A stretch of 64,000 nt of DNA from Chaetoceros tenuissimus (taxonomy: Eukaryota > Bacillariophyta > Thalassiosirophyceae > Chaetocerotales > Chaetocerotaceae): positions 620,001 to 684,000 of the forward strand of contig BLLK01000038.1 of the NCBI GenBank assembly GCA_021927905.1, in the 5' to 3' direction. A model generated the notes under the pieces. That model was not told the origin of the DNA. It worked only from the letters and a program-made list of their open reading frames with translations, and made no database searches. Made by a program: the position numbers and the translations under genes. Positions within the stretch are counted from its first letter, which is position 1; every line of letters starts with the position of its first letter. Of this stretch, positions 21,088 to 30,154 are shown piece by piece.

Positions 21088-21839
21088 GGTATTTGTCGAG
21101 TGTTCCGTTTAGGTAGCCCGATTTGTTCCGTTTAGTGTTCCGGTTCATAACCCACTACAAATATGAACCTATTTTCACTAGTATACACCTTATATATATA
21201 GTCTGTCCGTCTCTCCACTGACAACCAAATGCTCATTTGCAATATTGTCGTGGTTGTTGTTACTATCGTTGATCTTTATCAACTCTCACTCTAGATAAAT
21301 TCACTTCATTTTAATAATCCATTGCCTTGAAAACATTGGTAAACATCCGTCTATGGATAGCGTGTCTACATAGAATCCAAAAAGCTGCTGACCATTTTCC
21401 AAACAACAATGAACCTTGCTCCTTCAGATACTAAATTGTCAGTATTATCACCATGAAGCTAAAAGATAAATAGATTAACTCTTGATTTTTATTTTATGTA
21501 GAACAAAGCAGAATCATTCAAGTAGTTGTGATGTTCTCGAAAGAATATTTTCTCAATTCAAGCTTGTTTCGACAAGTGTAATGATAATTGTTTGGTAGAT
21601 TATACTTGAAATGAGATATTTCGCAAAGTTTAATGGCTGGAAAGTAATTTTATCAAAGCATTGTACATAGTTTCCATTGTAGATGTAGATGTAGATGTAG
21701 ATGAGGAATCAGTAACGTAAAAGAATCAGTAATAAATGACTATTAAGTATAACCGTTATTGTGACCGTTGTTCCGATTGTTCTGTTCCGTTTCAGCCCAA
21801 TTTGACGCCAAAATTGTTCCGGTACACTCGACAAATACC
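21088..21839. mobile_element. 752-bp MITE-like element with 20-bp TIRs and TA target duplication
   Basis: Terminal inverted repeats GGTATTTGTCGAGTGTTCCG (21088-21107) and its mirror at 21820-21839 match at 19 of 20 positions. Each end is flanked by TA (21086-21087 and 21840-21841), the duplication made by Tc1/mariner-type transposases. Subterminal GTTCCG motifs occur three times near each end. A related TGTTCCGTTT...AGCCC(G/A)ATTTG string appears in the same orientation near both ends. A four-copy GTAGAT microsatellite lies at 21679-21703. No transposase frame is present, so it is non-autonomous. It occupies the divergent region between the AlkB-like gene and the flavoprotein gene. The remaining flanks (20926-21085, 21842-22070) show nothing further. 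Confidence 0.8.
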
Positions 21840-22070
21840 TATGAGAGAGAGAGCAAGAAAAAGTATAGAATGAGATTTCCGAAGTAGGACCAAAGGTAGG
21901 ACAAAGAAAGAACAAAAGTGAAAATGACATCAGTCACAAGGCGCGCCATTTTTACAATGACTTACTCATCATTCTGCTTTCAAAGCAAGAAAACACGTCT
22001 CTTTTCCATCTCATACAAAAAACACTTGAATAACAAAACAATCTATTTGATTGAATCCATAGACAACATC

Positions 22071-23762
22071 ATGAAAATGCAGCTACTAGCGTTGACTCTT
22101 GCTGCATCACTTGGGATTGCTACGTCCTTTCACGTTCCGTCCACAGTAAAACCAAAATTGCATTCCACATCGACAAAGTTATTTGCAGCTGATGGAGAAG
22201 CAAAGAAAAACATCGTCATCATAGGTGGCGGCTGGGGTGGGCTCTCTTGTGCTCATACACTAGGTTGCTCTGACTCCAATGTCTCGGTCACAGTTGTGGA
22301 TGCAGCGAACAGAGTAGGAGGACTCGTACGAGATGGATACATGTCGATGAATGGCACTCGAAAGGCAGAGGCTGGTCAACATGGCTTTTGGGATAACTAT
22401 CATAACATTTTCAATTTGATGGAGAATGAATTGCCAATCAATGTAGACGATGTTCTCACTGGATACGATTTGCAGGGACAGTATTCGCCAAAGGGACTGG
22501 AAGCAGTCTGGCCTGTTTATAGATCCAATCCCCAACTTCCAACTGGTCTGGCACAAGCTTTGTACACAACTTTTGAGAATCTTTCTGTGATTGATAGGTT
22601 AACTGCATTTCCTCTCGTACTTGCATTTTCTGAGTTTGATAATTCGAAAGAGGCATGGGAACAATATGATAAAATATCCTTCAGAGATTTATGTGTGAAA
22701 CTTGGAGTTTCAAGAAAATGCTATGAAGAAACATTTGAACCAATGATTCTTACTGGTTTATTTGCTCCTGGTGAAGAATGTTCCGCAGCTGCGGCTCTAG
22801 GTATGGCATATTTCTTTGTTCTAAAGAGCCAGAATTCATTTGATGTTCGGTGGTGTAAAGGTAATATCGGGGATAAAATTTTCCAGCCGTGGGTGGAATA
22901 TTTAGAAAATAAAGAAGGCAATAGTGAAGTCAACTTCTTGACTTCCACTAGAGTGATTGGCTTCGAAGGATCAGAGGGATCAAATGATATTACGAAAGTC
23001 ATTTGCCAAAGTAACGATGGCGAACATATTGAATTGGAAGCAGATACGGTTGTGTTTGGTGTAGGCGGAGCAGCTCTAAATGGGTTGGTTCGAAACAGCC
23101 CCCTACTTGCAAAACATGCAGAGTTCCGCAAATTTGCAAATCTACGCGGTCTATCTGTGCTAGCAACAAGACTTTATTTTGATAGATTGGTTGATACAAA
23201 ATACTCCGCTAATGCTTGTTGGGGGTTTGACGAGAAAGTAGGGCAAACCTTTTTCGATATCACAAAGTTACATGGTATTGATGATGCAGAAGGAAGCATC
23301 ATTGAGGTCGACTACTATCATGCAAATTCATTGTTAGTAATGGATGACGAAACTATTGTAAAGAAGGTGAAGAGAGATCTGGATACTATGATTGGGAAAG
23401 AATGTATTGAAGCTACAGTTATCGATGCTGCAGTCGTCCGATTAAACACAGCCGTGAACTGGTATGCACCTGGCTCGTATAAGAATATGCCAAGTGTGAA
23501 GTCATTATCAATATCAAATGCGTACTTTGTTGGAGATTTGGTTAAGACAGATCATGGATCTTGGTCACAAGAAAAGGCATTTGTTACCGGAAAGGAGGCT
23601 GCTAATCTCATTTTGGGTAATACAATCGACAAAGATATCATTCCTCTATCTGACGATGAGATACATGTTGCAGCAGGTAGAAAATTGGTGTCAATGGCAA
23701 AGGAAGCTGTAGGGCTAGGGGATAAATCTCGAGCCCCGTCACTGGTGGACTTCTTATGGTAA
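22071..23762 (+). CDS. Plastid-targeted FAD amine-oxidase/carotenoid-desaturase-like enzyme
   Basis: Single exon, 563 residues from the chosen Met (MKMQLLALTLAASLGIATSF), which gives a signal peptide followed by the TSFHVP plastid motif. An in-frame Met at 21918 would prepend 51 residues and hide this leader, so I reject it. The core has the Rossmann FAD motif NIVIIGGGWGGLSCAHTLG, then the AGQHGFWDNYHNIF segment, and a C-terminal FAD contact in ISNAYFVGDLVKTDHGSWSQ. This is the phytoene/zeta-carotene-desaturase and CrtI-like superfamily; diatoms have several such paralogues in the pathway to fucoxanthin. The exact reaction is not fixed by sequence. It converges with the methyltransferase gene, stops 51 bp apart. 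Confidence 0.8.
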   Translation: MKMQLLALTLAASLGIATSFHVPSTVKPKLHSTSTKLFAADGEAKKNIVIIGGGWGGLSCAHTLGCSDSNVSVTVVDAANRVGGLVRDGYMSMNGTRKAEAGQHGFWDNYHNIFNLMENELPINVDDVLTGYDLQGQYSPKGLEAVWPVYRSNPQLPTGLAQALYTTFENLSVIDRLTAFPLVLAFSEFDNSKEAWEQYDKISFRDLCVKLGVSRKCYEETFEPMILTGLFAPGEECSAAAALGMAYFFVLKSQNSFDVRWCKGNIGDKIFQPWVEYLENKEGNSEVNFLTSTRVIGFEGSEGSNDITKVICQSNDGEHIELEADTVVFGVGGAALNGLVRNSPLLAKHAEFRKFANLRGLSVLATRLYFDRLVDTKYSANACWGFDEKVGQTFFDITKLHGIDDAEGSIIEVDYYHANSLLVMDDETIVKKVKRDLDTMIGKECIEATVIDAAVVRLNTAVNWYAPGSYKNMPSVKSLSISNAYFVGDLVKTDHGSWSQEKAFVTGKEAANLILGNTIDKDIIPLSDDEIHVAAGRKLVSMAKEAVGLGDKSRAPSLVDFLW

Positions 23763-23813
23763 ACTGTTATTTGATAAGATTACTAGAATAAGAATTGTAT
23801 GTTTTCTCCCTAG

Positions 23814-24644
23814 TTACATTTTTGCCTTGATAACGAAAACAAGCTCAAAGAGGCGTTCAACCCCTGGCATGCGATATTGGGACACATCTTCTTCCACCTC
23901 ATCAACCTTCTCAATGCTTTCCACCCAATTACTTGCGCCGAATAATCTCTTCACTTCTTGTTCATCTACACTGAAAGGAGGGCCAGCAGTTGTACCAGAC
24001 TCAGTTCCTTCCCTTCTATCTATAACTATTAAAAGAATATTTCCACCTGGTTTAATCAAATTTCCAAGTATTTCGACATATGACTCTCTTAAATCTGGTT
24101 GGATAGCAACTAGTGATGCACGGTCAAGGATACCATCGAATTTTCCTCCAGTAGCATCATCATCTAGTGCAAAAAAATCACCCTTGAGAAGACTAATCTT
24201 TTCACCAGAAAACTTTTCAAATGCAGAGACATGACTTATCTTGTCTACATTAATATGTAACTCTTTATGCTCATCTGCAAACTCTAGTAAAGCTTTGCGT
24301 ATACCATCTATTCCTACCACTTCGTTCACTCCATCATGTTTTGCAAAAAAGCTCATGTCCACTGATTTTCCACACAATGGTACAAATATTCTAGACTTGG
24401 ATTCGCTAGCGTCGCAGGTATCAGCACCAGATTCAAAATTAGGAATCAAATGCGATCCATGCTTTAGGAGAAAGGGATGTGGATCATTTTTATGCCATCC
24501 TAATTTAGATTCCTTCCATCGGCCTAACCACCGCTGAAGCCTATCTGAAGATTCATCCATTGGTTTTACATCACTAGTTGATACTGTAGACATTGTAATC
24601 GCAATTTGTAATAGTATGAAAAGGAAAGAAACATTCATGTACAT
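23814..24644 (-). CDS. TPMT-family S-adenosylmethionine methyltransferase
   Basis: Single exon. The Met at 24593 (MSTVSTSDVKPMDESSD) gives a soluble enzyme of about 259 residues; the Met at 24644 adds a hydrophobic leader, MYMNVSFLFILLQIAIT, that could be a secretory signal. Family motifs: RWLGRWKESKLGWHKNDPHP, RIFVPLCGKSVDMSFFA (SAM-binding motif I), EVVGIDGI, LLKGDFFAL, FDGILDRASLVAI and PGGNILLIVID. Thiopurine methyltransferases act on aromatic thiols. Plant and algal relatives methylate halides and thiocyanate, giving volatile methyl halides, so a halide/thiol methyltransferase is a real alternative. It overlaps no neighbour. Confidence 0.85.
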   Translation of the reverse strand: MYMNVSFLFILLQIAITMSTVSTSDVKPMDESSDRLQRWLGRWKESKLGWHKNDPHPFLLKHGSHLIPNFESGADTCDASESKSRIFVPLCGKSVDMSFFAKHDGVNEVVGIDGIRKALLEFADEHKELHINVDKISHVSAFEKFSGEKISLLKGDFFALDDDATGGKFDGILDRASLVAIQPDLRESYVEILGNLIKPGGNILLIVIDRREGTESGTTAGPPFSVDEQEVKRLFGASNWVESIEKVDEVEEDVSQYRMPGVERLFELVFVIKAKM

Positions 24645-25060
24645 TGCACTTTATGTAAAAGTTATGCGGTCTCTATATATGCCGCGATTATTCTGTTTTT
24701 ATTACTACTTAGACTTATCTCACAGTTTGTAAGTAGATGATATGGAATACAATGACGACCAAAAGTTTTGTACAAACATGCATTGAGCTAAATAGCTGTG
24801 ATTCTACTGTCACACATGTTTGCTGGGCACATGAAAATGAATGGCTCTGCGAAACTAACTTTCCAAAAACACATCACTCTCTGACTGACTTATGACGCTT
24901 CAATTGATGTAGAGAAATCTTAATTAATTAAAATCTTTTCACAACCTGATCATTCGCTCATATCATCATTAATTTATCTGCAGTAGTACTGCTCGTTAAT
25001 CCTAGTCGCAATCAATTACCAACCTGACCTTCTTTCTTTTGAAATATTCTAAACGGTAGT
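24645..25060. promoter_or_regulatory. Divergent promoter region of TPMT-like (-) and HA-repeat (+) genes
   Basis: 416 bp between head-to-head genes. It contains the palindromic AT-rich string TTAATTAATTAA near 24920. No repeat or RNA gene is seen. Confidence 0.35.
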
Positions 25061-26100
25061 ATGAGAAAGCATCAATTACTACTAACCGTGCTATTGACAA
25101 ACAATATCTACGTTGGTGGGTTCACAGTTCCTCAACACTATAGAAAAGGGTGCATGTTCACAAAACTGAGTGTGGCTGCTGCAGAAACAATATCAGACTT
25201 GAAAGTTCAGACAAACACTTCTAATGAATTAACTCCTGAACAAGAAAACTTCTTTGCATCATTAGATGTTCAGGTATACGGCATACCCTTTATAGAAAGA
25301 GCACGGGATTTGCAAAAATTCAAGAATGAATTTGGTAGTTGTCGAGTGCCAAAAAGATATTCCGCCAATCCTACATTAGGTAAGCAATCTACTAACATTT
25401 GCGCCAGTATTTTCATCAAAGTAAATTCATTTCAATACTCATTTCTTTATAAACATTGACAGGAAATTGGGTAAATAAAACAAGACAAATGTATCGCAAA
25501 CACTTGAATGGCGAGAATACAAGTCTCACAAAAGAAAGAATACAACTTTTGAATGATATTGGTTTTGTATGGTCGGGAATGATTACATCCTCAACTTCAC
25601 AATCTTCTCAAGAGATGAATCTTGAAATCCCAAGTACGACACAACAACAGAATCGCGAAAAGTCGTGGAAGAAAAGTTTTCAAGATTTATCTAATATTTT
25701 GAAAGAGGACAGAGAAAGTTCTCTACCAAAGAAATTGTCAGTTTGGGCAGCGAGACAGAGAAGAGAATATCAAAAATATGAGATGGGTGAAAAAGCAGCC
25801 ATTACAAAAGAAAGAATAGAAATGTTGAATTCTATCGGGTTTGATTGGAATCCTTGGGAAAGCAAATGGAATATGCGAGTAAAGGACTTGTTAGATTACA
25901 AGCGTGAAAATGGAGATTGTTTAGTCCCTGTCAACTACCAAAAGAATTTAAAGTTGGGCCGCTGGGTTTCAACACAACGGAAATATTATAGATTATACCA
26001 GGAAGGAAAACCTACTAGAATTTCAGAAGAGAGGATAAAGCAGCTGTCAGATATTGGCTTTGTTTGGAATCGATGGGATGAGATTTGGAATATTGACTAA
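25061..26100 (+). CDS. Helicase-associated (HA) domain repeat protein, signal/plastid leader
   Basis: Two exons, 25061-25379 and 25463-26100 (phase 1), 318 residues. The N-terminus MRKHQLLLTVLLTNNIYVGG with GGFTVP after it looks like a signal peptide plus the diatom plastid motif. Three HA repeats follow, each with the pattern W..(R)...L..(K).E.G.C.VP..Y......LG.WV..QR..Y ending IGF.W. The first spans the intron (FGSCRVPKRYSANPTLGNWV); the second is degenerate (SLPKKLSVWAARQRREYQKY); the third is canonical (NGDCLVPVNYQKNLKLGRWV). Such repeats are strongly expanded in diatoms and other stramenopiles, usually without a helicase. The function is unknown; nucleic-acid binding is a family-based guess. 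Confidence 0.78.
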
Positions 26101-26444
26101 ATTCCTTATTTTTGGAACACAGTACATAATTTATCTCAATCTGTGTTGATAACAATAACATACAGATTGTAAGATAGATAAAATATCTAAATATAATGCA
26201 TTCTTCCTTCCACTAATCGGAGAAAGTGTTTGATAAATTCAATTCAAAGGAAAAGAAATTACCCAAAATTCTAGAAAATGAAACTAGTTTTACTTCAAAC
26301 TACTACAGTGTCTATTTTCCCGGCATTTATCCTAAGCGTATGCATACAAATCCTTTCTAAATTCTACAATACTAAAAAGACTACGACAAGATTCAGCTGT
26401 CAACATGAACACAAGACTTGACCCCTAGTGCGGTTCTTCTATGC
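26101..26444. other. Gap between convergent genes
   Basis: 344 bp holding the two 3' ends. I see nothing else in it. Confidence 0.35.
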
Positions 26445-27056
26445 CTAAAAATTGACGAAGCTACTAGTTGTACCATCAATATCAGGAGCAACTTCATTCA
26501 ATCTTTTCTTCTCCTTCATGAGACTATCCTGTACACGCATATAGTCAATCTCTACCCCTTCTGCTACTGACATGTAATTGGACATTTCCGAACTCATGGC
26601 CTCAACACTCTTTTTGAGTTTATAGAGTAAAGATTGGAATTCATCGTTGGCTTCCGATGTAATCGATACAGTTTGCTCCTTGATCATTCCCTCCATGGTG
26701 GAAGTCGTATCATCTGCTGGTGCACTTGTAGCAGCAGTAGCAGCAGTAGCAGTAGCGGTAGTATCCTGCATCAGGTTGTCATTGTTCGATTTGCCATCAT
26801 CAGTAGGAAGATGCTGTTGTTGACGATTGAGATGACATTCATTGTTGCCATCAATGTCAGTCAATGAATGTTGATTACTGATAAGATTCATATTCAAAAT
26901 TGAGTTTGTGTTTGAGTCCGAGGCGTGAGTGTTGAGAGCTCCTTGAATACTGTAATGCGATGCAATGGACGATGCTCTGGACATCACCGCTACAGATCCT
27001 GCGGTTGGATCATCTACTACTAGCGGGTCTTGTCCGAATCCTTGATCAAAGCTCAT
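26445..27056 (-). CDS. Hypothetical protein with low-complexity middle and C-terminal helix
   Basis: Single exon, 203 residues, not recognised. The N-terminal half is Asp/Ser/Asn-rich (MSFDQGFGQDPLVVDDP). The middle has an Ala/Thr repeat encoded by a GCAGCAGTAGCAG-type microsatellite (about 26730-26762). The C-terminal 75 residues are predicted helical or coiled coil (NDEFQSLLYKLKKSVEAM and VQDSLMKEKKRLNEVAPDI). It has no membrane segment, zinc ligands or catalytic motif. A conserved diatom gene with a disordered N-terminus is plausible, but I cannot name a function. Confidence 0.5.
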   Translation of the reverse strand: MSFDQGFGQDPLVVDDPTAGSVAVMSRASSIASHYSIQGALNTHASDSNTNSILNMNLISNQHSLTDIDGNNECHLNRQQQHLPTDDGKSNNDNLMQDTTATATAATAATSAPADDTTSTMEGMIKEQTVSITSEANDEFQSLLYKLKKSVEAMSSEMSNYMSVAEGVEIDYMRVQDSLMKEKKRLNEVAPDIDGTTSSFVNF

Positions 27057-27520
27057 TCTTTATTTGTTTCTGTCTAGGGATTAGTGTATGATAGTGTCGT
27101 CGATTCAAGATGCACAAAGAGTAAACTAATGTAGTGTTGTTAGTTATTATAGGGAGAAGGTAGTAGTCACATGCAGCAATGAACAAGGAGGGTCTGTCGA
27201 ATACTTGCCTTACTTAGCTAGAGTATAACTAGATAGCAGCTCTATCCTTATCTGGTTGGGTCGGCATTTTGAAAATTTCCCCTATGGAAGCAGCTTTTTC
27301 CAGGTCAAAATACCATTTATATAAATCCGTTTGCTGAGCAGTCAAAGATTCACGTAGGTACCCACCTGCTCTGAGATCCATTCAAAAAATTCCGACAAAA
27401 GCTGCAGAAGAAATTTGTTGGACGAACAAAGACAGAACCAAAAGCAACAGCAACGACACATCATATTTACATTCTCATTGTGTTGTTGTATCAATATATA
27501 ATTTATATTTGTGATTTACC
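27057..27520. promoter_or_regulatory. Divergent promoter region of hypothetical (-) and carrier (+) genes
   Basis: 464 bp between two head-to-head start codons. No convincing motif or repeat is seen apart from short purine-rich stretches. Confidence 0.3.
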
Positions 27521-28534
27521 ATGCCATCTTCATTTGTAACTACTGCTGAACCATTTGTGTGCGGAGGATCTGCTGCGACCTTTGCTAGTTGTGTGATTCA
27601 TCCTATGGACCTTGCAAAGGTAAGTCATCATTTTGAAAAATGTTTGGGTTCGTTTTCATTTTGTTTCTATTCAAACCAGCAAAACTAATTTTATCACACT
27701 CATATAACATAGGTTCGCATGCAATTGTATGGACAATTAAATCCTGGTAAGCCAGTACCTGGCTTCGGATCCATTCTATCAAATATGGTGAAGAAAGATG
27801 GAATTGGATCTGTATACAAGGGAGTAGATGCTGCTATTGGTCGTCAATTAGTATACGGTACTGCACGTATTGGACTTCATCGTACCTTCTCTGACAAACT
27901 TGTTGAATGGAACGATGGAAAGCCAATCTCTTTTGGAGTCAAGACTTTGTCGGGTATGGCGAGTGGAAGTATCGCAGTTTGCATCGGAACACCATTTGAT
28001 ATTGCACTTGTTAGATTGCAAAGTGATTCCATGGCTGCGCCAGAAGACAGAAGAAATTACAAAAATGTTTTTGATGCGCTAATTAGAACCACAAAAGAAG
28101 AGGGAGTTGGTGCTTTGTACAAGGGATTAATGCCTAATATCCTTCGTGGAATGAGTATGAACGTAGGTATGCTTGCATGTTACGATCAAGCAAAGGAAGT
28201 TGTTGCGAAGCTTTTGAATGACCCTATGGAGAATGGACCAGCTCTTACTACTAAAATGGGAAGTAGTGCTGTTGCTGGATTTACTGCTGCACTTTTTTCA
28301 TTACCATTTGATTTGATCAAATCTAGATTGATGGCTCAAAAGCCAAATCCAGAAACTGGAGTTTTGCCATACAAGGGTATTGCTGATTGTGCTTTGAAAA
28401 TTTTCAAAGCAGAGGGACCCATGGGTTTCTTTGCTGGATTCAGTGCTTACTATGGACGTTGTGCACCTCATGCAATGATTATCTTGCTCTCGATTGAATC
28501 AATCACTGAGGCGTATAAAAAAGCTTTCTATTAA
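27521..28534 (+). CDS. SLC25A11: Mitochondrial 2-oxoglutarate/malate carrier
   Basis: Two exons, 27521-27619 and 27713-28534 (phase 0), 306 residues, the normal carrier length. The three tandem carrier modules carry the PxD/E-x-x-K/R signatures: HPMDLAKVRMQ (split by the intron), TPFDIALVRLQ and LPFDLIKSRLM. Family-specific stretches IGRQLVYGTARIGLHRTF and RRNYKNVFDALIRTTKEEG, with the ending YYGRCAPHAMIILL, place it with the oxoglutarate/malate carrier and dicarboxylate carriers. It exchanges 2-oxoglutarate for malate across the inner mitochondrial membrane, linking the TCA cycle to nitrogen assimilation and redox shuttling. Substrate specificity is inferred from overall similarity. Confidence 0.92.
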
Positions 28535-28757
28535 GCCCTAGATTTTGAATGATTTATGATTGACTTTTTAATTGTAACTATTTTTATGTTCATAAGTAGT
28601 AGTGGTCTAGCATATGTAGTTACTAGTAGGAGAATCTTTGTATCATTCTGAGAAATGAATTTACTGTTTGGATGTTCAATCATCATTTACATGTTTTAAC
28701 GGTGGCGATGGACTTGAATATAAATTAAACTATTGTTACAGTGTTATATAATGTCAT

Positions 28758-29792
28758 CTACTTTCTCTCAACTTGGTAGTGATTGAATACGTCTGTACAA
28801 AGTGATATGGTATCATGTAGATGAGATAGACTCGCCCAACTCTTGTTGCAAAGCATCATAAATGGGTATAGGCCAGTCATCCCATCTGGAATACGGATAC
28901 TGCCTGGAGATTGTTGTATCATATATTTGATGACCATATCCCATTCTCGATTAAAGGCGATCGCCAAATGGAGTGGAATTCTACCATCGTAATCCTGTTC
29001 AAGAAGCATTGTGGGGTCAAACTCAATCATAGTTTGAAGAAACTGTGGTGTTACAACATGTGCTGGGGCTACAGCAGCTCTTGCCAATGGAATTCGCCCT
29101 TTTTCGTCACGATACCTAGTCATGGCTGGAAAATCTTTTAGAATTTCAATCAAGATACCAATTGGACAAGCAAAGTCTGTAGCCATGTGGAGTAAAGATA
29201 TCGAGGGACGAACACCTCTCAAATCTGTATGAACAATTGCTTTTAGGAGGGCCTCTATGGTTTTCCATATATTTGCACGGTAGTGTGGACATTTCATGTA
29301 TGATAATTCTACAACACATCTATCAAATAAGAAAGAACAAACAGAGTATCCCCATCGGTTTTCCACTTTGACTGTCTCTGGGCAGATATTGATCAAATAC
29401 TGTATCACTTGGTGAGATGCTCCATTGATCACAGCCAGGTGGATCGGAATAGATCCATCACAGTCTTGTTTCATAATAGTATCTGGTGCAATATCAAGAA
29501 CTGTACTCACTGATAAGACGCTAGGTTGCCTTTGAACTAGATGATGAAGAAAACTCCTGCCTTTTCTATCACATCGTTTACACTTCCATGGATACTTAGT
29601 ACATAGATTCACAAAGTCATTGCAGTTCACACGTTTGCTCCGAGAGAAAAATAGATTGATATCTCTAGAATCATCGTCATCAGATTTATCTTCTTTCTCA
29701 AATCTTGTTTTTGTAGTTCCAACAAGAACAAAGTTGAGTTGATCAAGAGTGCTAATACTTCTCTTGTGCGCTTTCATAGTAATATCGTGCAC
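28758..29792 (-). CDS. Ankyrin-repeat protein of the diatom-expanded type
   Basis: Single exon, 344 residues. At least four ankyrin-like units are visible, including DCDGSIPIHLAVINGASHQV, NRWGYSVCSF, DEKGRIPLARAAVAPAHVV and DYDGRIPLHLAIAFNREWDM, each about 33-40 residues apart. The N-terminal CKRCDRKGRSFLHHLVQ contains a CxxC pair that might bind metal, but no second pair is obvious. There is no membrane segment or enzyme domain. Many such short ankyrin proteins occur in diatom genomes; they are presumed protein-interaction modules and their partners are unknown. Confidence 0.75.
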   Translation of the reverse strand: MHDITMKAHKRSISTLDQLNFVLVGTTKTRFEKEDKSDDDDSRDINLFFSRSKRVNCNDFVNLCTKYPWKCKRCDRKGRSFLHHLVQRQPSVLSVSTVLDIAPDTIMKQDCDGSIPIHLAVINGASHQVIQYLINICPETVKVENRWGYSVCSFLFDRCVVELSYMKCPHYRANIWKTIEALLKAIVHTDLRGVRPSISLLHMATDFACPIGILIEILKDFPAMTRYRDEKGRIPLARAAVAPAHVVTPQFLQTMIEFDPTMLLEQDYDGRIPLHLAIAFNREWDMVIKYMIQQSPGSIRIPDGMTGLYPFMMLCNKSWASLSHLHDTISLCTDVFNHYQVERK

Positions 29793-30154
29793 CTTTTCTC
29801 TATGTTTACCTATGAGCCAGATGTTTGATTGAAATGTTTAATGGCCTTCTTCGGAACAGTCTAATTAAAAGAGTGAAATGAGAAACATTGAAAGAATTTC
29901 AATCAACACGCAACTGAAGAATTCAATCACATGCGAACATTAAAAATATTCCGCGAAAAGAGGAGAAGTCAAAAATTGACATGTATGACTATTTTAGTCT
30001 GTCATTGTTATGGAAAACAAATTCTGCTCCTCGCCCTTCAAATGACATGAAATCCACCCACAGACGTGTATTTCAGCATAATTTCATTGTCTGAATTTGA
30101 GTAGATTGACATTGAGCACATTGAACATATCCAAATCTCTGAACTCTTATTTAA
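29793..30154. other. Gap upstream of ankyrin gene
   Basis: 362 bp containing the ankyrin gene promoter and the 3' end of the RING gene. I see nothing further. Confidence 0.3.

Noticed and set aside
21918-22070. Upstream start for the flavoprotein gene
   Set aside because: It would put 51 extra residues before a clean signal peptide and plastid motif, so the Met at 22071 is preferred.
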